A stretch of DNA of 64,000 nt, taken from an uncultured Bacilli bacterium (GTDB lineage Bacteria; Bacillota_I; Bacilli_A; RF39; UBA660). The stretch spans positions 22,459 to 86,458 of the forward strand of contig CAJTZC010000004.1 of NCBI GenBank assembly GCA_910583745.1, written 5' to 3'. Below are positions 25,202 to 33,969 of the stretch, piece by piece (the first letter of the stretch is position 1; every line of letters starts with the position of its first letter). The translations under genes and the position numbers were made by a program. Under the pieces are notes generated by a model that made no database searches, was not told the origin of the DNA, and saw only the letters and a list, made by a program, of their open reading frames with translations.

Positions 25202-25783
25202 TTATTTGTTATATTTTTCTTCAAATTTTTCGTATCCAGTCTTACCTGAATCACTAGGTAATTTGTCACCCGTTTGTGGAGTAGGTTCTTTTGAATATTC
25301 TTCAATTGCATGTTCATGAATTTTTTTTGATGCTTTATCGAATATTTCGATTTTAGTTTTAATGCTCTCTGCTGTTTCTTTTGTGTAGTCGAGAGTTTCC
25401 ATTAACTCTAAATCTACTCCTTTTTCTCTTGCTTGCTTTAATGCTTCATCTTTAAGTTTGTAAGAATTAAGTTCGGATACTGCAGAATCTCTTTCCTTTG
25501 TTATCTTGTCAACTTCATAAGACTTCTTTTGTTCTTCGTCCATCTTCGCAAGTTTGTCAGCTTCAGCCTGTTTAGTCTTTTGCTCTTCGTCCCATTTTAG
25601 ACGTGCATTTTTCACAGCAGTGTCTGTTGCTTTTGTAATTTTCTTATCAAAAGCACTTCGATACTGTTCATCTTCTAAGATTTCTTCAAAAGTTAAAACA
25701 GGTGCTTCCTCTTCTCCATTTTGAAAAGCATTATCTTCTCCTTCCGCAAACATTTGAATGTTTAATTTTAATTTGTCCTCCAT
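25202..25783 (-). CDS. Capsid scaffolding protein (DUF4355/gp46-like)
   Basis: 193 residues, coiled coil from about 45 to 170 (WDEEQKTKQAEADKLAKMDE), acidic N-terminus and a short basic end. Starts MEDKLKLNIQMFAEGEDN, the same KLNIQ-FA motif as the DUF859 tail protein. Scaffold proteins guide procapsid formation and are then lost. Confidence 0.85.
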   Translation of the reverse strand: MEDKLKLNIQMFAEGEDNAFQNGEEEAPVLTFEEILEDEQYRSAFDKKITKATDTAVKNARLKWDEEQKTKQAEADKLAKMDEEQKKSYEVDKITKERDSAVSELNSYKLKDEALKQAREKGVDLELMETLDYTKETAESIKTKIEIFDKASKKIHEHAIEEYSKEPTPQTGDKLPSDSGKTGYEKFEEKYNK

Positions 25784-25886
25784 ATTTTCATCTCTCCTTT
25801 GCCACCTTGATGTTTACGAAATAAAATTACGTCACCATCAAGTTTGCCTTTTTTTTCAGACAAATAAGGGTTTTATCCCATACTAA

Positions 25887-25951
25887 AACTCGACTTTTAG
25901 GTCGAGTTAGTGCTATTTATAAGCACTATAAAAGGAACTATTTCTAGTTCC
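25887..25951. terminator. Cluster of three hairpins after the cargo unit
   Basis: AACTCGAC/GTCGAGTT (25887-25908), AGTGCT/AGCACT (25909-25927) and GGAACTA/TAGTTCC (25934-25951) in a row. On the - strand the first is followed by TTTTAG, so it can act as a leftward terminator for the units at 25964-26776. A related hairpin lies at 26847-26867. Confidence 0.55.
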
Positions 25952-25963
25952 CTATGGTAGTAA

Positions 25964-26056
25964 TTATAAATTATTTGCTTTTGTAAATTTTTCTAATTCT
26001 TCTTCAATACGTTGTATGTATTTTTCATCTCTATATCCGAAAAAATACTTATACAT
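25964..26056 (-). CDS. Very small ORF, 30 residues
   Basis: ATG at 26056 with AGGAT upstream at about 9 nt. MYKYFFGYRDEKYIQRIEEE then a short helical end. Weak evidence: it reads like protein and sits between the cargo gene and the hairpin cluster. Confidence 0.35.
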   Translation of the reverse strand: MYKYFFGYRDEKYIQRIEEELEKFTKANNL

Positions 26057-26152
26057 AATTATTTTATCCTATTGTTTTTTTACGAGTCACGAACTCACGA
26101 GGTTTAAGACAATTAAATTATACCATAAAATAAAAAAGTGCAAAATATTCAC

Positions 26153-26776
26153 TTATTCATATTTGAACATTATTTCATATTTTCCATTAATATATTTTGC
26201 TAAAAAGACTTTTTGTGTATATTCATCTGTGTCTTTTAATTTACAATGGACTTGACCTTTACTTTCAAAATTCCAATGGTCTGAAACACGATAACTGTTT
26301 TCAGGTTTTGAACCCCAATCAACAACACCACCTTTTGGGATAGCATATGTTGAAAGACTAAAAGGTGAAGTGTCTATTTCAAATTTTTCCTGACCCGCTA
26401 TTGTATCTAAGTCTAAAAGCGCCATTTTGTATGTTAAGTCTCCATGACCTTTTTCTTTTATTATATATTCCAATTCTTCAGAATAAAATTTATGTTTTTC
26501 TACTTCTTTATCAAAAGCGTCAAACATCTTTTTTCTAATGGCATCCATTTTTTTAGGGTCTCTTTTTTCCCAGTCGGGCTCTTGTTTTACATACTCTTCA
26601 AGTTCTTCTTTAGCTTGTTTAATTATATCTTTCATATTTCCATATACGGATACTTGTTCTTTTTGATTATTGCCAAACTTTCCGCTCTCTTTCATAGCTT
26701 CTGTAAGACTTTGACCTTCCTTTATAAAGACTCTGCGACCTTTTATAGTTGCCCATCTGCCTTTTAAATCGTCCAT
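26153..26776 (-). CDS. Phage cargo protein with MuF-linker-like N-terminus
   Basis: 207 residues, ATG with AGAGGTG upstream. The opening GRWATIKGRRVFIKEGQSLT and AMKESGKF resembles the linker between head-morphogenesis domains and C-terminal effector domains in Firmicutes phages. A helical middle follows and a C-terminal domain with YRVSDHWNFESKGQVHCKL. I do not know that domain; a toxin or other effector is a guess. Hairpins with T tracts lie on both sides, so it may be its own transcription unit. Confidence 0.6.
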   Translation of the reverse strand: MDDLKGRWATIKGRRVFIKEGQSLTEAMKESGKFGNNQKEQVSVYGNMKDIIKQAKEELEEYVKQEPDWEKRDPKKMDAIRKKMFDAFDKEVEKHKFYSEELEYIIKEKGHGDLTYKMALLDLDTIAGQEKFEIDTSPFSLSTYAIPKGGVVDWGSKPENSYRVSDHWNFESKGQVHCKLKDTDEYTQKVFLAKYINGKYEIMFKYE

Positions 26777-26825
26777 TATAACACCTCTTTAGATACTAAA
26801 AATGTATTTCCTTTATTTAAGCTAA

Positions 26826-27035
26826 CTAGGATAAAACGCATATAAAAACCCGATATTTAATCGAGTTATTACCCTCAGGTCTTAACTTAATATAAGATAA
26901 ACTATAATTGGAACAAAAAATAGCAACGATAAAATTGTTAGAAGAACTCCGTTGTCCTTTTTGCCGTTTTCATAAGTCGAGGTGACTAAACTTAATATTA
27001 AAAATATTACTGAATACCATTTAAAAATTTGCATG
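26826..27035 (-). pseudogene. Small membrane ORF with a probable frameshift
   Basis: ATG at 27035. The first half MQIFKWYSVIFLILSLVTST then YENGKKDNG reads like a small membrane protein. As written, the frame then continues as unlikely sequence to a TAG at 26826. Removing one T near 26940 would give a second hydrophobic helix (LTILSLLFFVPIIVYLILS) ending at a TAA at 26882. I read this as a frameshift or an assembly error. It lies between the head gene and the cargo gene. Confidence 0.4.
26847..26867 (-). terminator. Terminator after the small membrane ORF
   Basis: On the - strand CTCGAT, taaat, ATCGGG then TTTTTAT. The sequence resembles the hairpin at 25887-25908, and the two flank the cargo gene. 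Confidence 0.55.
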
Positions 27036-27059
27036 TTATCTCTCTCATCATAAAAACAC

Positions 27060-27245
27060 TCATTTTTTTTGAGTGTTGTATTTTTCTTTCAATTCTTTTT
27101 TTAATTTTTCTACTACGGCGTGTAATTCTTGACGTGTCATTTTTTTACCAAGGATTATTTCCATTCTTTCATTAAATTCCTTGACTAATTCGGGATTATC
27201 ATTTTTTCCGCCCGGAAAAGCGTACTTTTTTTCTTGTGTATCCAT
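27060..27245 (-). CDS. Small protein after the MuF-like gene, 61 residues
   Basis: ATG at 27245; the start overlaps the end of the head protein gene by 47 nt. MDTQEKKYAFPGGKNDN then helices (ELVKEFNERMEIILGKKM; ELHAVVEKLKKELKEK). Unknown. The overlap and position could fit an immunity or accessory protein for the head protein's C-terminal domain, which is inference only. Confidence 0.6.
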   Translation of the reverse strand: MDTQEKKYAFPGGKNDNPELVKEFNERMEIILGKKMTRQELHAVVEKLKKELKEKYNTQKK

Positions 27246-28656
27246 AATCTTTTTCTTGTGCCTTTCTAATATTGATATTATGTTGATAGTCTTCTTCTGT
27301 GATTTTATCAATTGAAATTGCTTGAATATCATCTGTTATATTGTCTTTTCGACTGAATTGATATAGATATTTTTCATCAGTTCCTCTTAAAATATTCAAT
27401 TCTTTATGCGAATCCCAAAATCTCCTATCGTCACTTTCAAAAGAATAATTAGACTCTTCTATTGGATGATTATGAGTTATAATTGCGTTTGTCAAATCTA
27501 TATCGTTAAATGAAACGCTATCAGTATCGCCTATGAAACGATATACCATTCCGTTCGGTTGAATTATAATCATATTTTCAATTTTTGAGTTTCGTATTGC
27601 TTTTTCATATTCTCTTAACTTTTTATCAACCTGATTAATATTTATTTTTTCAAAGAATGCTTCTTTGTTAGTTATATTATATATTTCCTCATAAGTTTTA
27701 TCAACTAAATAAGTTAAAGTGCTATGGCACCAATGAAAATGATTAGTGATGGGCGGTTGGTTGATTCCCTCTGTTAAACCCATGATGTCTATTTCTTGAA
27801 TAGTTAAATCCTTTGAGTTTGTTCCAACTGGCCTTTTGAATTTGTTCCTATCTTTGGTGTTAAATATCATTCCGTCCATGTATTCGCACATTTTTGTAAC
27901 GTGTTCACACCTATCCGAAATAAACTTCATTTTTTGATTGTTATCTCCCCCGGCTTCAACTAGAGCGAGATTACCTAATGCTGTAAGATATTTATCTAAA
28001 CCACCACTATATTTGTCATCATTTATAGAAATAAGTCTGTTTCTTTGTTTCTCAAATATTGTTTGCATGATATCACCATATACATCAGAATTAATATCTG
28101 ATTGTAGATTTATTAAATGTTGTCGTTTAATCTCTTGCATATTAGTAAGTATTAAAGCATCAATATAGTTTTTCCAAGTACAGCCGTCTATTAACAGAGA
28201 TGAAAACGAGGTAAATATGACAAAAGGTATTATGCTTTTAGGTTTCTTTCCTAACTCTTCTCTTCCTTGGTTGTAACAGTCTTTTGCAACTTCGTCGAAT
28301 ATTAAGTTAATATTAGTTTCGATTGCTTCTTGTTCCTCGATAAATACTCCATACAAAAGAATTTCTAGTAAATCGATGTATGTTATACCTTTTTTGATTA
28401 ATTCCTCAACATGGTATTGAAAATAGCCTTTATATAATCCTGCGTTCTTCCATAAACTTATTTTTCTTAAGAGCCTGTTTTCGTCGTTTTTAGAAATATG
28501 TTTATAGAGTGATTCGTAATTGATATTATATGAATCAAAGATTTCTTGTATCTTATCCTGTGTAACTTTGCTATATGAACTAAACCACTTTTTAAAGTCT
28601 CTTAGGTCTTCTCGAAGTAATTTCCATCTTCTATTTATAATTTCTAAATCCGACAT
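27199..28656 (-). CDS. MuF-like minor head protein with JAB/MPN-like C-terminal domain
   Basis: 485 residues, ATG with AGGTG. The first ~370 resemble minor capsid proteins of the MuF/gp7 group, including DRCEHVTKMCEYMDGMIF and TNHFHWCHSTLTYLVD with paired Cys/His. The C-terminal ~110 (GMVYRFIGDTDSVSFND, AIITHNHPIEESNYSFESDD) carry HXH...S..SDD, close to the JAMM metal site of MPN/JAB domains (HXH-x10-D; here x11). C-terminal effector domains on MuF proteins are known in temperate phages. Its activity is not proven by the sequence. Confidence 0.75.
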   Translation of the reverse strand: MSDLEIINRRWKLLREDLRDFKKWFSSYSKVTQDKIQEIFDSYNINYESLYKHISKNDENRLLRKISLWKNAGLYKGYFQYHVEELIKKGITYIDLLEILLYGVFIEEQEAIETNINLIFDEVAKDCYNQGREELGKKPKSIIPFVIFTSFSSLLIDGCTWKNYIDALILTNMQEIKRQHLINLQSDINSDVYGDIMQTIFEKQRNRLISINDDKYSGGLDKYLTALGNLALVEAGGDNNQKMKFISDRCEHVTKMCEYMDGMIFNTKDRNKFKRPVGTNSKDLTIQEIDIMGLTEGINQPPITNHFHWCHSTLTYLVDKTYEEIYNITNKEAFFEKININQVDKKLREYEKAIRNSKIENMIIIQPNGMVYRFIGDTDSVSFNDIDLTNAIITHNHPIEESNYSFESDDRRFWDSHKELNILRGTDEKYLYQFSRKDNITDDIQAISIDKITEEDYQHNINIRKAQEKDYGYTRKKVRFSGRKK

Positions 28657-28665
28657 TATCTACAC

Positions 28666-30249
28666 CTACTTTTTTAGTTTGTCAAAGTCTTGAATAACAC
28701 TAGGTTTATCTTCTTGTTTTTCTTCTTCAGAGCCTTTCGCAAGTTCTCCCGGAGTTACACCGAGTTTGTTATCTGTGTTTGATGAGTTTTGACTAAACTT
28801 CTGCATGAGTTTTTGATTATCTTCAAGATTAGTCTCTGCTTCCGCTTTCTTCTTCGCTATCTCGTTTTTAGCATCTAAATCGTCTGGTAACATGTTTATA
28901 ATGCTTTCATTCGATAAAACTTCTCTCAAACTTAACGCCCTAGAAGTTTCTCCTGCTTTGTCAGTAGGTAAATTCGCATACAATATTACATCTACATCTC
29001 TAAAGTCATATTTCTTTCGTTTATCTTTGTTAATCTTATTAAGCAAGACTTCCCAACGTCTAATATATGCTTTTTTAAACTCTCCCTCGAATGTGGCTAT
29101 TAATTGTTGTAAATTAAAAAACTTCTTCTCTAGAGCACTACTATTATCAGACTGAGTAAAGCCTAAATCTGTCATATTAGGCACAAAAGAACAAAGACAA
29201 ATTAAATCCATTAATGTTTTACGATGATTTTCGACTGCAGAATCATTTATATTCTTAGTTATCCACTCAATTTTACCATCTTGGTCGAGGTAACGCACTT
29301 TAGACCTCAAAACATATTCATCTTCTAACACTCTTTTTGGATTAACTATTTCTCTACCTTCAGTGTCTAATATAATCATTTCGTTTTGAGGTGAATAACC
29401 GGTAATGGCTAGTATTGCATCGTCATTATATTCATGAATGTTACGATTATTTTGTACTATCCTTTCGAGACCTCGAATCAGGCTTATTACTAATTCAAAG
29501 ATGTTTAAGTTGTCTTCCTGTTCTATTGCTGTAAAAGGTACATCGTCACCCCACTTTGGCTTTTGAGTTAATTTCTTGTCTTTTTTAAAAGTGATTTTTT
29601 CTTCGTCGCGATTTGAGAATAACTTTTTCTTTTCTTCGGTTTCCAAATAATAAAACTTACCCGTTTTTGTGGTAAGTTCAACCATTACCTGAGTAGAACC
29701 ATCAGCTAAAATAGTGTCAATTACTCTATATAAACCGATTAGATTTTTTGGCATAGAGTAATCATATATCGCTACTGTTTCAAGTGCATCGCTTCTTGTA
29801 TATACATATTCGCCATATTGGTTCTTATAATATAACTCGTAACAAGCTCTTTTAGTGAAAAAGTCCCATACCATAGACAAATGATGTGCTTTATCATCAT
29901 TATAATCGGTGATATGTGCTATTATTTGTTCGATTTCTTTAAGTGCTTTCTCATCATTAAGATTAGATTCAAATAAATCTTTATTCAATTTGCTACTATC
30001 CTCGTCAAATGCTTTGACCTTATATTTTGGTTCTTTTCCCCCAAAATAACCCGTAGCAACCACTGATATATATCTTTCAAGCGGAATCTTTATCTCTTCG
30101 TCTGTTAAACTAGCAATGTCACTGTCATTTATTTTTCGGCGAACCATATTATATAATTCTTTTCTGTTATCTAGTTCTCTACGAACTGTTGGATATAAAG
30201 CACTTATTGCTGATTCCGTATTTAATTTTTCTTCGCTATATCTTAACAT
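28666..30249 (-). CDS. Portal protein (SPP1 gp6-like)
   Basis: 527 residues from ATG 30249 (AAGGAG 10 nt upstream; a GTG at 30258 is too close to that site). VARVISV-type start of the family is seen as IPLERYISVVATGYFGGKEP; the centre has WDFFTKRACYELYYKN and the long C-terminal helix region. It forms the ring at the packaging vertex. It follows TerL by 14 nt. Confidence 0.88.
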   Translation of the reverse strand: MLRYSEEKLNTESAISALYPTVRRELDNRKELYNMVRRKINDSDIASLTDEEIKIPLERYISVVATGYFGGKEPKYKVKAFDEDSSKLNKDLFESNLNDEKALKEIEQIIAHITDYNDDKAHHLSMVWDFFTKRACYELYYKNQYGEYVYTRSDALETVAIYDYSMPKNLIGLYRVIDTILADGSTQVMVELTTKTGKFYYLETEEKKKLFSNRDEEKITFKKDKKLTQKPKWGDDVPFTAIEQEDNLNIFELVISLIRGLERIVQNNRNIHEYNDDAILAITGYSPQNEMIILDTEGREIVNPKRVLEDEYVLRSKVRYLDQDGKIEWITKNINDSAVENHRKTLMDLICLCSFVPNMTDLGFTQSDNSSALEKKFFNLQQLIATFEGEFKKAYIRRWEVLLNKINKDKRKKYDFRDVDVILYANLPTDKAGETSRALSLREVLSNESIINMLPDDLDAKNEIAKKKAEAETNLEDNQKLMQKFSQNSSNTDNKLGVTPGELAKGSEEEKQEDKPSVIQDFDKLKK

Positions 30250-30263
30250 TGTACTCACTCTCC

Positions 30264-31841
30264 TTAAATCTTTATGAATGGTTTATCAGACATTATCATT
30301 TTTGCATTTACCTGTTCCATAATGCGATAAGCAATTGCTAATGCCATTATTAAGTCATCATGTTTACCCTGTTGAGCTTCAGGACGACCTTTTTCGTTTC
30401 TAATAAATGTTAATGCTTCTTCTAATGTTGGTATATCATTGATATTGTCTATTTCTTCTCTTAAGATTCTTACTAACTCAGCAATAATTACTGGTCTTGT
30501 AACTAGCGTTGTTTTGAATCCATATGATTTTTCTTTTCTTCCCGTTATTTTGTCTTCTTTTTCCCTAACATATTGTTTAGGATATCTGTATTTCTGAAGC
30601 TCTTTAATTGGATAAGAACTAAAATTTGCTTCAATGCCTAGCAGTGCTATGTTGTAGTATCTTCCTAGACAGTACATTTGCTTTGCGTATAAATCCTCGT
30701 CTATTTTTCCCCACAGAACAGCAACTTGTTTACCTGTAAAGTTTTCTATGACTTGTCCCGCGAATTTGTCGCTACCTTCTCCTGCCGTATCACCGCCGAT
30801 TCCATATTGGATATTTGGTCGTGGTTTTTGATATATTTTAATGATTCCTTTTGGGTCATCAATCCATCTAATATTAGAGATAACATTATTGTGAAAATCA
30901 TAAACAAAAGAACCTTGTTTAATAGGTTCTTTACGTTTTCTTAATTCTTCTATTCGCTTAATTATTAGTTTCTTATCAAATATGCACTCGCCAGTACTTA
31001 AAAATGCCTCTTCTGGACATATGGGATACTCTTGATTGAAGTATTCAATGTTCCCATCACAGTTGTTCTTTATACACCATCTACGCCAAGCAAGTTGCTC
31101 ATCAGTTAGATTATATAAGAGTTTTAGCTCTTGCTCTTCAGTGGTAAACTCAAATCCGTTATAAGGCATACTGTATTCATCCAATTCGTTCCAGCCTATA
31201 AACAAAGGTACAAAATCATTTTCTTTATTGACTGCTTTGTCCCACATGTCTTTAAAATCATCAAAGCCATTTGCTGTCGATTCGATGATTATCATTGTAT
31301 TTGGTAGATTTGGTACTGACTGAAGTAGACCAATGAGTTGTTCTTTTTTATTTTTACCCCAAAAGGCATATTCAGAGATGTGAAGATTATTAAATGTATC
31401 GGAACGTCCAATTCCGTCTCCTCCAGCGGTCATAACTTTAATTTTACTTTTTAAACCTGTACCATCTTCTTTATCAAAAACTAACTCTTTAGCATTTGAT
31501 GCTTTTTTATTAGGTTTTAGCTCTTGTGGCAGACATTCATACATCAGTTTACTCATGTTGAACAAGTTGTTAGTTGAATCATCTTTGTGTGCCACTATAC
31601 CACTGTTCACATTAAAATGAGTTACCGTATCTTTAAAGATAATGGATTCTGTTAATGTACTGAATCCCATTTGTCGCGCTTTAAGAATGATTATTCTTAC
31701 TGGTTTATTAAGTTGCTTTTGACGTTTAATTTCGTCGTATAATCTTTGCTGTGGTTTATTTAGCTTTAATGGGACTATCTCACTTTGCTTATTTCTTATC
31801 TTAATGAACTGCTCAATATATTTTTTTGTATTAATATTCAT
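30264..31841 (-). CDS. Terminase large subunit (TerL)
   Basis: 525 residues (GTG at 31847 is an alternative start). N-terminal ATPase with ILKARQMGFST (Walker A type) at about residue 52 and FNNLHISEYAFWG (Walker B region) near 160; C-terminal RNase H-like nuclease with YGIGGDTAGEGSDKFAG near 345 and a late HDDLIMALAIAYR. It packages DNA into the head, working with TerS directly upstream (the genes overlap). Confidence 0.93.
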   Translation of the reverse strand: MNINTKKYIEQFIKIRNKQSEIVPLKLNKPQQRLYDEIKRQKQLNKPVRIIILKARQMGFSTLTESIIFKDTVTHFNVNSGIVAHKDDSTNNLFNMSKLMYECLPQELKPNKKASNAKELVFDKEDGTGLKSKIKVMTAGGDGIGRSDTFNNLHISEYAFWGKNKKEQLIGLLQSVPNLPNTMIIIESTANGFDDFKDMWDKAVNKENDFVPLFIGWNELDEYSMPYNGFEFTTEEQELKLLYNLTDEQLAWRRWCIKNNCDGNIEYFNQEYPICPEEAFLSTGECIFDKKLIIKRIEELRKRKEPIKQGSFVYDFHNNVISNIRWIDDPKGIIKIYQKPRPNIQYGIGGDTAGEGSDKFAGQVIENFTGKQVAVLWGKIDEDLYAKQMYCLGRYYNIALLGIEANFSSYPIKELQKYRYPKQYVREKEDKITGRKEKSYGFKTTLVTRPVIIAELVRILREEIDNINDIPTLEEALTFIRNEKGRPEAQQGKHDDLIMALAIAYRIMEQVNAKMIMSDKPFIKI

Positions 31842-32301
31842 TTTCACTCATTGCTTGTTTGAGTGTTTCTTCATAGCCTATATTTAAATTACCGTTTATA
31901 TTTGTAACATATTGACCGTCCATTTTATTTAATGTGTCTAAGGCAGTTATCTTTGTTTTTAACGTAGAAGGAAATTCTTGTTCTATTAATTTACTATTTC
32001 CTTCAGCGTCTGTTTTTACTACTGCTGTTTTTTCTTTTATTTCTCCAGAGATAACTTGAGATAACCATTCTTTTCGTTCAATAGCACTCATTATTGCTCT
32101 TTCTTCTGATTTATCTCTTGCTTTTTTTAAGAGTTCATCATACCTAGACTTTATATCTACCTTATTAAATAATCTAGAGGCAACTCTGTCTATTGATTCA
32201 TCTTTCATCTTAGAAGCGTTATAAGATTTTTTATATGCTTCTCTTTGGGACATGCCTTTGATTAGATTTTGAACAAATTTTTCTTGTTTTATTGTTAGCA
32301 T
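31831..32301 (-). CDS. Terminase small subunit (TerS)
   Basis: 156 residues. N-terminal helix-turn-helix region LTIKQEKFVQNLIKGMSQRE with AYKKSYNASKMKDESIDRVA is characteristic of terminase_2-type small subunits; a central coiled coil follows. It recognises the packaging site on phage DNA. Confidence 0.85.
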   Translation of the reverse strand: MLTIKQEKFVQNLIKGMSQREAYKKSYNASKMKDESIDRVASRLFNKVDIKSRYDELLKKARDKSEERAIMSAIERKEWLSQVISGEIKEKTAVVKTDAEGNSKLIEQEFPSTLKTKITALDTLNKMDGQYVTNINGNLNIGYEETLKQAMSENEY

Positions 32302-32648
32302 TATTTGTCACTTCCTATCGAACTAATAGCGCCAGTTTTTATGAACACGCTTAACATCTTTTCAAACTGTAATGCTATCCAGTCAATTAATTCTTCGTTT
32401 TTGGCATAATAACTTTCGTTATCTAAACCGCTTTCAAAGAAAAATGCGTGAATAATCTCATGCCTTAATGTTTCTTTTTGACAATACTCTAAATTTTCCA
32501 AACTATCATCGACTTTTTCAAATTTTCTTATCACTATTTCTTTAATACTAAAATCTATATAACCGTTTAAGTCTTTGAGTTTTGGATAGTCTTTTTCTTC
32601 AGCGTCCATTACTATGTTGTACTCTGTCCCTAGTATGTTTGTTTTCAT
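32301..32648 (-). CDS. Small HEXXH zinc-metallopeptidase-like phage protein
   Basis: 115 residues. TLRHEIIHAFFFESGL contains HEIIH, and NEELIDWIALQFEKM gives a later Glu/Asp region, as in small SprT/ImmA-like metal-binding domains of phages. It overlaps the TerS start by 1 nt, so it is co-transcribed with packaging genes. Substrate unknown. Confidence 0.65.
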   Translation of the reverse strand: MKTNILGTEYNIVMDAEEKDYPKLKDLNGYIDFSIKEIVIRKFEKVDDSLENLEYCQKETLRHEIIHAFFFESGLDNESYYAKNEELIDWIALQFEKMLSVFIKTGAISSIGSDK

Positions 32649-32748
32649 ATTATCAGCTCTTTCTATGCTTCTTATTAGTTTTATCTGCTATTTTAATATA
32701 TTGTGTTACCATTACACCATCCCGCTAATGTATTTATCTTTATTTTCT

Positions 32749-33804
32749 TTAATCGATAAATTCCGAATAAGAATTTCCGCATTCACATCTATAAACCATT
32801 ATATCTCCATCGGGATAACTCGTATACGAGTGTGGATTTGTTTCAGTATAAGTTCTAGCATTACATGTGCTTTTGACATTTGTACAAGTATAGGTTGTAG
32901 TGTGTGTTCCATCATTGTTGTCCGTACTTCCATCATTTCTATAAGTGTGTTCTCCGTGAAGAACAGCTTCTAGATTTTCTTTGGTCAAATCGCACTTTTT
33001 CACATAGTCTTTTTCTAATTTGGCAATTATGTGTAATAAACCCTCTTTATTCACTAATTTACTCACTGTTGAACTAGGAACATATTTATGTTCATGCGGA
33101 TTCGCAAATATTTCGTCTATTTCATCATTTGTCAAAAATTCTAGTTCGGGAGTATCGCCTTCGGGACCTCTTAAAGATTCCAGCTGTTCAGGAGTAAAAT
33201 CTTCGTAAGTAAAAGAGTCTCCCTTTTCGCCCTGAATACCTTGTTTTCCCTGTGGTCCTTGAATACCTTGTTCGCCAGGTTCTCCCTTTGGGCCTTGAGG
33301 ACCAATTTCGCCTTGTGGACCTGTCTCTCCAGTATCCCCTTTTTCACCTTTTTCGCCTCTTGGCAGTACTAAACTAAGCACATTATCTTCTATGCTAGCT
33401 GCAGCTTCTTCGCCAGTTTCCACTGTTCCTATTTCTAAAGAATATCTAGATGGTCTGTCTAAGGTTGTGCCTTCAGGTAACAAAGTAAAATAAGCCGGTG
33501 TTTCGTCTGTAAAGCCTACTAAAGTCTTTTCGTCATTTAAAGATATTTCATACCAATAATCTTTTTTTCTGTTTAACATATTCCCTATTTTCATAGTTTC
33601 AAAATCAATTTCGATTGTATAAGAATCGCAATCTTTGTCTATTGTAAATTTTTCAAATACAATTGGTTTTTCATTTAGTTTTCTTGCACTATAAATGGCA
33701 AATGAGATTACATCATATTTTTTAAAGTCATATTCTATTGGATATACAAGCTTATCGCCTCTTTGATGATAGACTTGCTTTGTATCTTTATCTATTTCTG
33801 TCAT
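32749..33804 (-). CDS. Virion fibre-like protein with collagen-like repeats
   Basis: 351 residues, ATG with AAAGGA 7 nt upstream. Residues 1-125 are a beta domain like N-terminal baseplate/fibre domains (RGDKLVYPIEYDFKKYDVIS). About 150-200 are Gly-X-Y repeats (GEKGDTGETGPQGEIGPQGP) that should form a collagen triple helix. The C-terminal ~75 residues carry HTYRNDGSTDNNDGTHTTTY then CTNV...C and CECGN, like a zinc-ribbon-type repeat common in surface proteins of gut bacteria. Its place upstream of the terminases, far from the tail genes, is unusual. Confidence 0.7.
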   Translation of the reverse strand: MTEIDKDTKQVYHQRGDKLVYPIEYDFKKYDVISFAIYSARKLNEKPIVFEKFTIDKDCDSYTIEIDFETMKIGNMLNRKKDYWYEISLNDEKTLVGFTDETPAYFTLLPEGTTLDRPSRYSLEIGTVETGEEAAASIEDNVLSLVLPRGEKGEKGDTGETGPQGEIGPQGPKGEPGEQGIQGPQGKQGIQGEKGDSFTYEDFTPEQLESLRGPEGDTPELEFLTNDEIDEIFANPHEHKYVPSSTVSKLVNKEGLLHIIAKLEKDYVKKCDLTKENLEAVLHGEHTYRNDGSTDNNDGTHTTTYTCTNVKSTCNARTYTETNPHSYTSYPDGDIMVYRCECGNSYSEFID

Positions 33805-33902
33805 ATGTATCGTCCTTTCTTTGATTTTTATTTTTGACTACAACGCAGCTAGTAAGTAACATCGAAGTTACGTGAAAGGAGTTTTACCAACCTTTGTAAT
33901 CA

Positions 33903-33933
33903 CAAATAAAAATAGAACTACGAATAGTTCTAT
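33903..33933 (-). terminator. Terminator of the leader RNA-tRNA unit
   Basis: On the - strand ATAGAACTA, TTCG tetraloop, TAGTTCTAT and then TTTTATTT. A perfect 9-bp stem 37 nt after the last tRNA-like gene. Confidence 0.85.
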
Positions 33934-33969
33934 CGTTGTGCGTGCGAAGCACATACAATATATTGCATT

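Noticed and set aside
32690..32735. - strand AGCGGGATGGTGTAATGG..., like a tRNA 5' half
   Set aside because: Only a D-arm-like piece is present; no anticodon, T or acceptor pairing follows.
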